From the NCBI GenBank assembly GCA_030601645.1, contig JAUWBQ010000036.1, positions 1-11,866 on the forward strand: 11,866 nucleotides of DNA, given 5' to 3'. Position numbers and translations under genes: made by a program. This document shows, one piece after another, positions 1 through 6,277 of the stretch. Below the pieces are notes generated by a model. It saw nothing but the letters and a program-made list of their open reading frames with translations, made no database searches and was not told where the DNA came from. Origin of the DNA: Candidatus Bathyarchaeota archaeon (GTDB lineage: Archaea > Thermoproteota > Bathyarchaeia > TCS64). Within the stretch, counting starts at the first letter, position 1. Each line of letters starts with the position of its first letter.

Positions 1-491
1 ATGAGGATGTCCGCCCCCCTGTAGAGGGCCTTGAGGATCTCCACCCGCTGCTGGACGCCCACGGAGAGGGTGTAGACCGGGGCCTCCAGGTCCACCTCGA
101 GGCTGTACAGCTCGCAGAACTCCCGGACTTGCTCGAGTATCTTCTCCTCGTCGAGGAGGACGCCTTTCTTCATGGGCTCCCTCCCCAGGATGATGTTCTC
201 CGCCACGGTGAGGCTGGGAACGAGCATGAAGTGCTGGTGGACCATGCCGATGCCTAGCCTCATCGCGGTGGCGGGGCTGTCCATCTCCACCTCCTCCCCG
301 TTAACCAGTATCTTACCCTCGTCGGGTCGATAGAGCCCGTAAAGTATGCTCATCAGGACGGTCTTCCCTGCCCCGTTCTCGCCGAGGAGGCCGTGGATCT
401 CCGCCTTCTCCGCCGAGAAGTCTATCTGGTCGTTGGCCACCACGCCCGGGAAGGCCTTGGTGATGCCCCTGAGCTCTACTGCGATAACCAT
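1..491 (-). CDS. ABC transporter ATP-binding protein, BMP/nucleoside-type (partial)
   Basis: This is the N-terminal 163 residues of the ATPase that powers an ABC importer; the rest lies beyond the left edge. Reading from ATG at 491, residues 38-45 form the Walker A loop GENGAGKT. A Q-loop region (MVHQHF) follows, then a helical insertion, and near the cut end the ABC signature LSVGVQQRVEI followed by KALYRGADIL leading into Walker B, which is cut off. The QQRVEI form of the signature and the tandem position after a BMP-family binding protein are typical of nucleoside/ribose-type (YufO/NupO-like) ATPases, which usually carry two ATPase halves in about 500 residues. The gene lies 49 bp downstream of the binding-protein gene on the same strand, so they are probably one transcript. 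No convincing Shine-Dalgarno sequence is seen before the ATG. Substrate is inferred from context only. Confidence 0.93.
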   Translation of the reverse strand, partial: MVIAVELRGITKAFPGVVANDQIDFSAEKAEIHGLLGENGAGKTVLMSILYGLYRPDEGKILVNGEEVEMDSPATAMRLGIGMVHQHFMLVPSLTVAENIILGREPMKKGVLLDEEKILEQVREFCELYSLEVDLEAPVYTLSVGVQQRVEILKALYRGADIL

Positions 492-540
492 TGATTTGCA
501 AAAAAGGAGTGGGAGGTTGGGATTTAACGTTTTTCTAGGC

Positions 541-1755
541 TTATCCGCTGGGCACTGTGATTTCGCCGGAGATTATCTTGTCCCGGGCCTCAAGGACCTT
601 CTCGAGGACGTCATCCGGTAGGGCGTCGTGGTCGAACTCGAAGATGTGCTCCCACAGGGTTTCCTCCTCGGGGAGCCTGCACATCCCTGTCCAAGACTCG
701 GCCAGGCCTCCGCTGTAGATGCCCCCCTCGAAGGTGCCCAGTAGGGCTGAGAGGATCGTCTGGAAGACCGCGTTGTCCACCCTCTTGGTCATGCTCGCGA
801 TTATCTCCGGATGAAGGTAGTCCTGGCAAGCGTCGACGCCGAAGCCCATGATCCCTTGCTCGTGGGCCGCCTCGAGGCCTCCGAGCCCGCTCTTGCCCGC
901 CGCCACGAAGATGCCGTCAGCTCCAAGCTCGGCCAGACTCGTGCCCAGCTCCTTGCCTCTGGTCGGATCGGCCCAATCACCTACGAACACGGGGTCGAGG
1001 ACCTCCACGTCAGGGTTGGCCCAAATGGCGCCAGCCTCATATCCCACGAAGAAGTCCCTGATCAGGGGGATGTCCATCCCGCCGACGAAGCCCACCTTCC
1101 CGGTCTCGGTCATCATCCCTGCGACGACGCCCACGAGGAATGAGCCCTCGTTGGCCCTGAAGACCAGGGAGGCGATGTTGTCCTTGAAGACGACCATGTC
1201 CACGATGGCGAACTTCTGATCGGGGTACTCGTCGGCGATCACAGCCAGGGCGTCGGCCTGGTCGAATCCGATGCAGATGATGATCTCGTACTCGCCGGAC
1301 ATGGCGAAGTCCCTATGGAAGCCCTCGTACTCGGCGACGGCCGTCGGCTCGACGTAGTCGAACTCGATCCCCAGCTTATCCTCAGCCATCTGCACCCCTG
1401 CGAATGAGATGTCGTTGAAGGATTTGTCACCGCGGCCCCCGGTGGCCATCACCAGGCCCACCTTCTTGCCGGTTGTTAATCCTTTGACCTCGGCCAGCAT
1501 GATGTCCGCTAGGGCTCCCTCAGCCAGGGCGCCTCCCAGGCTTGATTTTGCCTCGGTCAGCTCTGAGCTGACTGCGTCGAGTCGGTCGACGGTATCGTCG
1601 TGGTCTGCCGCTAGCGCGTCGTAGGTCTCCTTGGGCACGTAGTCCTCTTCGGATAGGGGCGGGTTCATGGTGGGGTAGATGAAGTACCCCACCGCCGCGC
1701 CGATGATGAGTGCAATTACAATCCCTGCGTACAAAGTGGTGTTGTTACTTGACAT
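541..1755 (-). CDS. BMP-family substrate-binding protein, membrane anchored
   Basis: This 404-aa extracytoplasmic solute-binding protein belongs to the BMP/PnrA/Med family, which captures nucleosides or related solutes for an ABC importer. Residues 8-28 form a hydrophobic segment (IVIALIIGAAVGYF) without a lipobox cysteine, so it looks like an uncleaved signal anchor, as is common in archaea. Residues 43-75 are rich in D/E/L heptads and could form a coiled-coil stalk. The binding domain starts near residue 96 and has the family signature GGRGDKSFND at 106-115. I chose ATG 1755 because GAGGT lies 7 nt upstream on the minus strand and a TATA-like TTTAAAGA sits about 40 bp upstream. Longer readings from 1956 or 1784 would translate through that ribosome-binding site and TATA box. 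It is immediately followed by the ATPase gene, and the permease genes presumably lie further left. Confidence 0.93.
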   Translation of the reverse strand: MSSNNTTLYAGIVIALIIGAAVGYFIYPTMNPPLSEEDYVPKETYDALAADHDDTVDRLDAVSSELTEAKSSLGGALAEGALADIMLAEVKGLTTGKKVGLVMATGGRGDKSFNDISFAGVQMAEDKLGIEFDYVEPTAVAEYEGFHRDFAMSGEYEIIICIGFDQADALAVIADEYPDQKFAIVDMVVFKDNIASLVFRANEGSFLVGVVAGMMTETGKVGFVGGMDIPLIRDFFVGYEAGAIWANPDVEVLDPVFVGDWADPTRGKELGTSLAELGADGIFVAAGKSGLGGLEAAHEQGIMGFGVDACQDYLHPEIIASMTKRVDNAVFQTILSALLGTFEGGIYSGGLAESWTGMCRLPEEETLWEHIFEFDHDALPDDVLEKVLEARDKIISGEITVPSG

Positions 1756-1760
1756 GAGTT

Positions 1761-1800
1761 TAACCTCAAGTGGACTAATGTTCATTTTTTTCTTTAAAGA
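1761..1800 (-). promoter_or_regulatory. TATA box and Shine-Dalgarno site of the BMP operon
   Basis: On the minus strand, TCTTTAAAGA at 1800-1791 is a plausible TATA box. A start site about 25 nt downstream would give a leader of roughly 15 nt. That leader contains GAGGT at 1767-1763, correctly spaced from ATG 1755. A second AT-rich candidate, AATAAAT, lies near 1880. Both are sequence inferences. Confidence 0.5.
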
Positions 1801-2004
1801 ATTTGCTAGGGGGAAAAAACACGCCTCTTTTACGCCCGTTTGACCATCCAACCCGTTAAATCGAAAGACTTCAAAGTAAGATTTATTCAAAATCATGAAA
1901 GAACACGTCATCTTCCTTTGAAACATGGCGGGCACCGCTGAACTCATTTGACACATCGAGTGTTTGCATGAGAAGAGGGCGAAGGATTATCGAGGGTGTC
2001 TGGA

Positions 2005-2796
2005 TCATGTTACTTCGAACTGTACGATATCGTACTCTCCGGGCTTCCTATACCGGAATGCCTTCGGCTCCATATGGAGCAGTATGTAAGACGGGTCCTC
2101 GGGGCCTTCGAAGTAGCTCTTCGCCCAGCCGATCTCTCCGTACAGCCTCTCTTTGAGCTCCGGGTCTTCCACGATGGATGCGATGGTCTCCCCCCGGATG
2201 AAGCCTTGGCTCCCCTCGCCCTCGATGGTCAAGTAGAACTCCACCTTCGGGTTCTCCTTTATCTGCCTGACCTTCCCCGTCTCGGGCCCTCCCCGGGCTC
2301 CCGTGATGACGTATAGCTCGTCGTCGAGATGGACCAGAGTCACCGGGCGGACCCTGGGCTGGTCGAGGGCGTCGGCGTAATCGAAGTAGGATGAATAGTT
2401 GGTGAGACTCTCGTCGTGGACGTCCCATTGATCGGTGTATTTCTCGTGGTTACCGGCTACCCCGTAGAAGGGGATCCCCGCCTCCCAGACTGCGGAGATC
2501 GACTCGTTGAACTCGGTCCACTGGTGCCAGAGCCCTCCGGAGTGGACCATGTCGCCCGTGTGGATGATGAGGTCGGGGTCGTGCTGGAGATAGGCTTGCA
2601 CTATTCCAGCGTGAAACGGTGAGACAGCATCCGGTAGGCCGCTGGATCTCGTGTCGCCGTAGGCGATGAAGTTGAAGCCCCCGTACTCTGTTCCCCCCGT
2701 TTCGGCTGCCGCAATGCGTGCCGGTGCCCAGACGGCGAGCTGAAACAGCGCTAACGCAAGCAATGCAACGCGCACATTATCGAAGTCTTTAGTCAA
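2005..2796 (-). CDS. Chimeric secreted protein: truncated metallophosphoesterase fused to FMN-binding split barrel
   Basis: One uninterrupted 263-codon frame joins two unrelated folds. Residues 9-31 are a signal peptide ending in an Ala-rich AAA site. Residues 42-140 match the front half of a calcineurin-like metallophosphoesterase: GDTR at 47-50, HTGD at 79-82 and GNHE at 115-118 are its first three metal-binding blocks. The later histidine and GHxH blocks are missing. At residues 141-147 it passes directly into a pyridoxamine-phosphate-oxidase-like split barrel: RVRPVTLVHLDDELYV, then KVRQIKENPKVEF, VEDPELKERL and a C-terminal ILLHMEPKAFRYRKPGEYD. This lacks only the usual first ~25 residues. 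The start is TTG at 2796, since an in-frame TGA lies just upstream; GTG at codon 8 is an alternative. The split barrel is normally cytoplasmic, yet here it follows an export signal. It may be a fusion by deletion, a decayed relic, or an assembly artefact. Confidence 0.8.
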   Translation of the reverse strand: MTKDFDNVRVALLALALFQLAVWAPARIAAAETGGTEYGGFNFIAYGDTRSSGLPDAVSPFHAGIVQAYLQHDPDLIIHTGDMVHSGGLWHQWTEFNESISAVWEAGIPFYGVAGNHEKYTDQWDVHDESLTNYSSYFDYADALDQPRVRPVTLVHLDDELYVITGARGGPETGKVRQIKENPKVEFYLTIEGEGSQGFIRGETIASIVEDPELKERLYGEIGWAKSYFEGPEDPSYILLHMEPKAFRYRKPGEYDIVQFEVT

Positions 2797-2832
2797 TGTA
2801 GCTCACATTTATCTCAACCTTAACCCACACAG

Positions 2833-2850
2833 CTCTAAATTTATTTAATG
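2833..2850 (-). promoter_or_regulatory. TATA box of the chimeric phosphoesterase gene
   Basis: The minus strand reads CATTAAATAAATTTAGAG here, about 40-50 bp upstream of the TTG start at 2796. That leaves room for a short leader. This is the only strong AT-rich box between the gene and the GC-rich stretch behind it. Confidence 0.45.
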
Positions 2851-2852
2851 AT

Positions 2853-3017
2853 GCACTAACCTTTGCGCTCGCGGAGAAGGTCCAAAACATATACGAGCAT
2901 CTCCGCACCCTCTGGAAACCCCGAGAGAGCCTGAAGTTTGAATCGACGAGTTCCGCCCACCTTCTCCATGGGTTTCATCTTCCAGTTATCTGTCCAAAGA
3001 TCACCGCGCGCCCATGA
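2853..3017 (+). pseudogene. Possible short coding remnant in the intergenic region
   Basis: Between the chimeric gene and fic there are about 390 bp with no intact gene. One plus-strand frame from 2853 to the TGA at 3015-3017 reads like protein, with host-style codons (GCG, GAG, AAG, GTC, CTC). It gives an amphipathic helix-like string, ALAEKVQNIYEHLRTLW, followed by PRESLKFES. It has no usable start codon, because upstream codons are AT-rich promoter sequence. I do not recognise a family. It may be a gene fragment or chance. Confidence 0.22.
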
Positions 3018-3110
3018 CGCCTAAACTCTCATCCATATTTTTGTCCCCACATCAGAGCCCTCTGGACATAACCAGGATGTTGCACGGTTGAAATATAGCA
3101 GCGCCGTCGT

Positions 3111-3161
3111 AATATATCGGATAAATCAAAAAACCAGACTATCCGATATATTTTTATATCG
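3111..3161 (+). promoter_or_regulatory. Nested inverted repeats over the fic TATA box (candidate operator)
   Basis: A perfect 13-bp inverted repeat has arms at 3111-3123 (AATATATCGGATA) and 3140-3152, separated by 16 bp. The right arm also forms a second, 7-bp inverted repeat, CGATATA (3144-3150) with TATATCG (3155-3161). The sequence therefore carries three phased TATCGG/TATATCG half-sites. The AT core of the right arm (about 3147-3158) is also the only good TATA box for fic, about 30 bp before its ATG. A protein bound here would compete with TBP. The Fic protein has its own C-terminal DNA-binding domain, so autoregulation is a reasonable inference. Confidence 0.7.
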
Positions 3162-3183
3162 TTTATTACCCCCGTAAGGTGCG

Positions 3184-4119
3184 ATGCCCCTGATAAACAA
3201 GAGGATCCACAGACGAATCATCGCGAAAAAGGAACGATTTGACAGACACAGGCCTCTCTCCCCCTCAACGTTAAACCGTCTGAGAGCCGATCTCGCGGTC
3301 GAGTACACCTACGATACCAACGCGATGGAGGGAGGCACCCTTACTCTGAGGGAGACCCGCCTCGTCATAGAGGAAGGCATCACTGTGGCAGGGAAACCCC
3401 TCAAGGATCACCTGGCTGCGATCAATCATCCTGAAGCCCTCGGATACGTCGAGGAGCTCGTGCATGAGGGTGGTGAGATCGACGAGGAGGCCGTCCTCGA
3501 AGTTCACCGCATCGTCCTAAAGGGTATAGAGAGCGACGCAGGCGAGTACAGGACCTCGGGGGTGAGGATAGCGGGGGCCACGTTCACTCCGCCCCCCAGC
3601 GACCAGGTCAGTTCGAGGGTCCAGGAACTCCAAAGATGGCTCGGGAGGAACCCCGAGGAGCTCACTCCCGTCGAGCTGGCAGCGGTCTTCCACCACAGAT
3701 TCGTCCAGATCCACCCCTTCGCCGAGGGGAACGGGAGGACCGCGAGGCTCCTCATGAACGTGATCCTCATGAGACACGGCTACCCCTTCATCGTCAACGT
3801 CACCTACAGAGACCGGGCCAGATACCTGAGGACCCTATCCGAGGCGGATCAGGGTAATCTCTCGCCGTTCGTTGACTTCATCGCCCTCAGCGTCGAGCGG
3901 GCCCTGGACATCTACCTCCAGGCGGTGGAGGAGCCGGAACTGCTGACCCTCGCAGAGGCGAGCAGGCTCGCCCCCTACTCCCAGGATTACCTGAGCCTCT
4001 TGGCCAGGAGGGGGGCCCTCGGGGCGTTCAAGAGAGGGAGGAACTGGTATATCACAAGGGGGGACCTCGAAGCGTACGTGAAGTCGATCCATGATAAAAG
4101 GAGAGAAAATCGAGCTTGA
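3184..4119 (+). CDS. Fic-family protein (class II, AMP-transferase-like) with C-terminal HTH domain
   Basis: This 311-aa Fic-domain enzyme would be expected to transfer AMP (or another nucleotide-derived group) to hydroxyl side chains of target proteins. The catalytic loop HPFAEGNGR is at residues 177-185 with all key positions intact: catalytic His, Phe, and the Gly-Asn-Gly-Arg phosphate loop. Residues 45-50, TNAMEG, match the [S/T]xxxE[G/N] inhibitory motif, placed N-terminal to the Fic core as in class II proteins. E49 would occupy the ATP gamma-phosphate site and hold the enzyme off. The N-terminal Fic_N-like helix (DTNAMEGGTLTLRET) and the length fit the stand-alone Fic family. Residues 253-303 (LTLAEASRLAPYSQDYLSLLARRG, then GRNWYITRGDLEAYV) look like an excisionase/MerR-type winged helix that binds DNA. 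ATG 3184 follows the TATA box closely, so the mRNA is nearly leaderless. No antitoxin FicA-like gene lies beside it, consistent with built-in inhibition. Confidence 0.95.
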   Translation: MPLINKRIHRRIIAKKERFDRHRPLSPSTLNRLRADLAVEYTYDTNAMEGGTLTLRETRLVIEEGITVAGKPLKDHLAAINHPEALGYVEELVHEGGEIDEEAVLEVHRIVLKGIESDAGEYRTSGVRIAGATFTPPPSDQVSSRVQELQRWLGRNPEELTPVELAAVFHHRFVQIHPFAEGNGRTARLLMNVILMRHGYPFIVNVTYRDRARYLRTLSEADQGNLSPFVDFIALSVERALDIYLQAVEEPELLTLAEASRLAPYSQDYLSLLARRGALGAFKRGRNWYITRGDLEAYVKSIHDKRRENRA

Positions 4120-4178
4120 GCTTGATATGTAATCCATAATCTTACCCTGACATCGCCGTAATTCAAGATCGATTCTAA

Positions 4179-4517
4179 ATGGGGGTCATGGTTGAAACAT
4201 GGGTGATAAGAGATCCTGCCTTGTCAGAGGAACGTGACGAGTTCTTCATGAAATGGTTTCACCATGTGGTTTCTCGTCTCGGAAAATCAAGTCCACCCCA
4301 CAGGTACTATGATCAATCAGATCCAGCTGGTGGAAGGTGTCTAATGGTCGAGTTCGAGAGTAGGGAGAAGATGGATGAGGTGATGGACCCGTTACGTAAA
4401 GATGAGACGTTCATGAAGTTCAGCCAGGAGTTCCTCGCCAAGTATGTTGATGAACCACCGAAAGTAATGTTCTGGCAGGACTTGAAACGAGAAGAGATTG
4501 ATGACGCTCTAAACTAG
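4179..4517 (+). CDS. Small protein, likely dimeric alpha/beta barrel (Dabb/NIPSNAP/ABM-like)
   Basis: This 112-aa protein has no signal peptide or membrane segment. A beta strand (ETWVIRD), a long helix (SEERDEFFMKWFHHVVSRLG), a middle strand (CLMVEFESREKMDEVMDPLRKDETFMKFSQEF) and a final strand (PKVMFWQDL) follow the beta-alpha-beta-beta-alpha-beta order of dimeric ferredoxin-like barrel proteins. These include monooxygenases, NIPSNAP and stress-responsive A/B barrels. No catalytic signature is evident. It lies 59 bp downstream of fic on the same strand, so it may share a transcript, though a functional link is not shown. ATG 4179 has no Shine-Dalgarno site. ATG 4188, nine bases on, is an equal alternative. 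The family assignment is by fold pattern only. Confidence 0.7.
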   Translation: MGVMVETWVIRDPALSEERDEFFMKWFHHVVSRLGKSSPPHRYYDQSDPAGGRCLMVEFESREKMDEVMDPLRKDETFMKFSQEFLAKYVDEPPKVMFWQDLKREEIDDALN

Positions 4518-4951
4518 GTCTGGAAACAAAACTAGCTGATCCCATTACTATGCCTTCATATACATTACAGAAGACATCTCTCTCCCGCGCAATGACCATC
4601 GCCTTCCGAAGACCCGCAATGAAAAGTACAGAAAAATACGAAAAACGTAGATCTCCCTAACATCGTTACGTTTGATTATACCTCGAAATTCGAAAAGGAG
4701 ACTAGGAAACCCTCCTATGAATCAGAGGGGTAGGGGGACATACGGTCCACGTATGAAAACAACGCCGTCCACGAAAAGGAACTTGAAAAACCCTCCGACG
4801 CGACCCGATTCCCGTAAAAAACGCGCCCCCAAGCAACACATCCAAGTCAAAAACCCCCGACCGCACGCAACCGTAAAAAACCATTGCACGCCACCCCATG
4901 TTCACCATGAAGCCGGGACGCTTATTCCCACCTACAGGATCGCAAACCAGA
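4518..4951. repeat. Gene-poor stretch with a degenerate copy of the tRNA-Arg 3' flank
   Basis: No convincing gene lies here. From about 4626 to 4970 the sequence is collinear with 10865 to 11196, the region next to the tRNA-Arg 3' end. Shared blocks include GTAYAGAAAAATA (4626 / 10865), GAAAAGGAGAC (4692 / 10930), AAAACAACGCC, and a following GGAAC..GAAAA..CCC[CT]CCGAC.CGACCC block (4779 / 11018). All lie at nearly equal spacing, with about 13 bp net difference. A reading frame crosses this stretch, but it is Lys/Arg/Pro-rich and low in host-type codons, so I treat it as non-coding. Confidence 0.55.
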
Positions 4952-4970
4952 AACTGGCGGGCCCGGTGGG
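4952..4970. repeat. Orphan tRNA-Arg 3'-end fragment (candidate distal attachment site)
   Basis: Nineteen bases are identical to 11178-11196 and in the same orientation. On the minus strand they are the 3' T-stem strand, the 3' acceptor strand, the discriminator G and CCA of tRNA-Arg(CCU), plus two flanking bases. Identity stops at the T-loop boundary, and the following sequence is unrelated to a tRNA. This is what a distal attachment site looks like after integration into a tRNA 3' end. No integrase gene is present between the copies. Confidence 0.7.
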
Positions 4971-5079
4971 TTACGCCCAGTGTAGCGAGCGGATTCTTAC
5001 CTACTCAAGCTCGATGGGGATTAAATTTGCGCGCCTATATGAAGGCGTATTTATCTTTCAAGGTGAAGTCTTCGTATAT

Positions 5080-5496
5080 GTGTTGACTTCCTTGGATGTT
5101 TTTTGGAGGCTTTCAGAGGAGCCCCTACTCATACTGATGTCACTCGTTGCCGGGATAACACTGATTCTCCTGGTAAGGGTGGTTCTCAAAGGAGGGGGCA
5201 CTGCCGGAAGAGATGTGGCGAAGCCTCTCGAAACGATCGCCGATGATGAGGAGCAGACGCTACCTGAGGAGACTGTTGCCGCACCTGAAATACGCCCAGT
5301 TATCATCGATGGAGAAGTGGACATGGCGACTCAGGTGCATTTAGAAACTGCAGAGGTGAGCGCCGAGATTCGTCCTCTGCTGAGCCCTGAGAAGCCCGAT
5401 GAATGTGAATATTGTTCCATATTCAAAGATCTCGGGACGGTTGTGTGTCCCAACTGTGGGAGGCCGCTGAACCTCCCACGCGTACACGAGGAATGA
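5080..5496 (+). CDS. Single-pass membrane protein with C-terminal zinc ribbon
   Basis: This 138-aa protein of unknown function has one N-terminal membrane helix (about residues 15-36, PLLILMSLVAGITLILLVRVVL). An acidic, low-complexity linker rich in Glu/Pro/Ala follows, then a C-terminal four-cysteine zinc ribbon, CEYC..11..CPNC, with GRPLN after it. The layout suggests a membrane-tethered zinc-ribbon accessory factor, possibly for protein-protein contact. The start is uncertain. I prefer GTG 5080 because a TATA-like GTATTTATC at 5047-5055 would make it leaderless, and because codons before 5080 are unlike host usage. ATG 5014 would add 22 residues and has no upstream promoter-like box. It is the first gene inside the proposed island, just after the orphan tRNA fragment. 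Confidence 0.6.
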   Translation: MLTSLDVFWRLSEEPLLILMSLVAGITLILLVRVVLKGGGTAGRDVAKPLETIADDEEQTLPEETVAAPEIRPVIIDGEVDMATQVHLETAEVSAEIRPLLSPEKPDECEYCSIFKDLGTVVCPNCGRPLNLPRVHEE

Positions 5497-5842
5497 CGAA
5501 TTCCGGTTGGGCGCGCGTCGCAGGCGTTAGAGCAAAGCTCGCATCGCCCTATTATGTGATAATCCCGCGCTCGGGTGGCAACCCTTTCAAGGATCACGAA
5601 CCTTGAGCGTCTTAGGGAATGGAAGAGTTAATCGCTCGCGGAACTCTTCTCCATACTCCCCATTTCTAAATTCGCGCGCACAGTGCCTCCCAAACCCAAA
5701 CTCGTGTACCATCCTGTTCAAGCCATCCAGTAGCTATCCAGTATCAAAACAGTACCAAACCACACGGAAAAGAAACCCAAAAACACCCCCAACCACCAAG
5801 GGGGGAGGGGCAACCGGCCCCGGCCAGACCCGACCCCACGAG
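5497..5842. other. Intergenic region carrying an inverted copy of the post-tRNA-Leu sequence
   Basis: I find no supportable gene. The part from about 5712 to 5815, read on the minus strand, resembles the sequence after tRNA-Leu (about 11510-11620). It has a G/T-rich block (GGGGGTGTTTTTGGGTTTC), then GGTACTG and two more TACTG boxes, then GGCTTGAA. A plus-strand frame runs through the area, but its Pro/Thr/Arg-rich translation simply reflects the C/A-rich repeat. Confidence 0.45.
5728..5754 (-). repeat. Three TACTG boxes at exact 11-bp spacing (inverted copy)
   Basis: CAGTA begins at 5728, 5739 and 5750; on the minus strand these are three TACTG boxes with an 11-bp period, close to one helical turn. 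The minus strand reads as 11-mers GGTACTGTTTT, GATACTGGATA and GCTACTGGATG. The same triple array occurs on the plus strand at 11579-11605, downstream of tRNA-Leu. Confidence 0.65.
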
Positions 5843-5998
5843 TCACTGCCTGCTCAGATAGAGCAGAACAGCCGAGGCGATACACGCAAAGACCTCCGGG
5901 AACATCAGCAGGGGGCCGAACCCGATCCTCCTGAAGCCCAGCATCTGGTGCACGAATGGGTTTGACGAGATAGTGCAGAGGAGGAGGGCCGCAGAGAA
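5843..5998 (-). pseudogene. C-terminal remnant of a two-helix membrane protein
   Basis: The minus-strand frame ending at the TGA at 5843-5845 encodes two hydrophobic segments. They are FSAALLLCTISSNPF and, after a short loop with LGFRRIGFGPLL, MFPEVFACIASAVLLYLSRQ. This reads as a genuine membrane protein tail. Upstream of about 5998 the frame stays open to 6145, but that part is only the shadow of the opposite-strand transporter remnant, so the true N-terminus is gone. I do not recognise the family. The break coincides with the start of the ABC-2 remnant on the other strand. Confidence 0.4.
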
Positions 5999-6224
5999 GA
6001 TCTCTCCCACCAACCTGTACGAGGAGGCGGCTTCGGACATCCTAGGCGTGGCCGGGGGCTTCAAGGGGGGCGGGGCTCTCCAGCAGTTCGAACGAGCCAT
6101 GACCCTGACGGAGGCGCTGGCAGCGAACTGGGCCAACATAGCCACCTTGGCCGTGGGACTGGTGGTCTGCTTCGCTGCCTCCTACATGATGTTCCTCCGC
6201 TCCGAGGTCAGACCCGGAGACTGA
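5985..6224 (+). pseudogene. C-terminal remnant of an ABC-2-type transporter permease
   Basis: About 80 residues resemble the end of an archaeal ABC-2 permease. ISPTNLYEEAASDILG is the conserved loop before the last helix. A variable stretch and a segment ending in NWANIATLAVGLVVCFAASYMMFLR follow, then the typical short basic/acidic tail SEVRPGD. A full permease has 250-400 residues with about six helices; everything before the last is missing. The only start in frame is GTG 5973, with no promoter or ribosome-binding site. Upstream frames on this strand do not encode membrane helices. It abuts another truncated gene on the opposite strand, so a rearrangement junction lies near 5985-6000. Confidence 0.5.
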
Positions 6225-6277
6225 CAAAGGACATCCCTTTTTATTCACACGCGCGCAAGAGGAAACGCGGCGATAAT

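Noticed and set aside
1756..1956. Longer BMP protein starting at 1956 or 1784.
   Set aside because: These starts would translate the TATA box and Shine-Dalgarno sequence of the ATG at 1755 and put about 67 or 11 odd residues before a clear signal anchor.
3126..3308. Minus-strand 60-codon frame overlapping the fic start.
   Set aside because: It is the complement of fic and its promoter, with no domain signal.
4672..5079. Reading the zinc-ribbon gene from ATG 4672 (274 aa).
   Set aside because: The added N-terminus is Lys/Arg/Pro-rich, crosses the degenerate tRNA-flank repeat and the tRNA fragment, and has poor codon use. No promoter supports it.
5603..5965. Plus-strand 120-codon frame.
   Set aside because: The translation is dictated by the C/A-rich repeat, and its end is antisense to a better membrane-protein frame.
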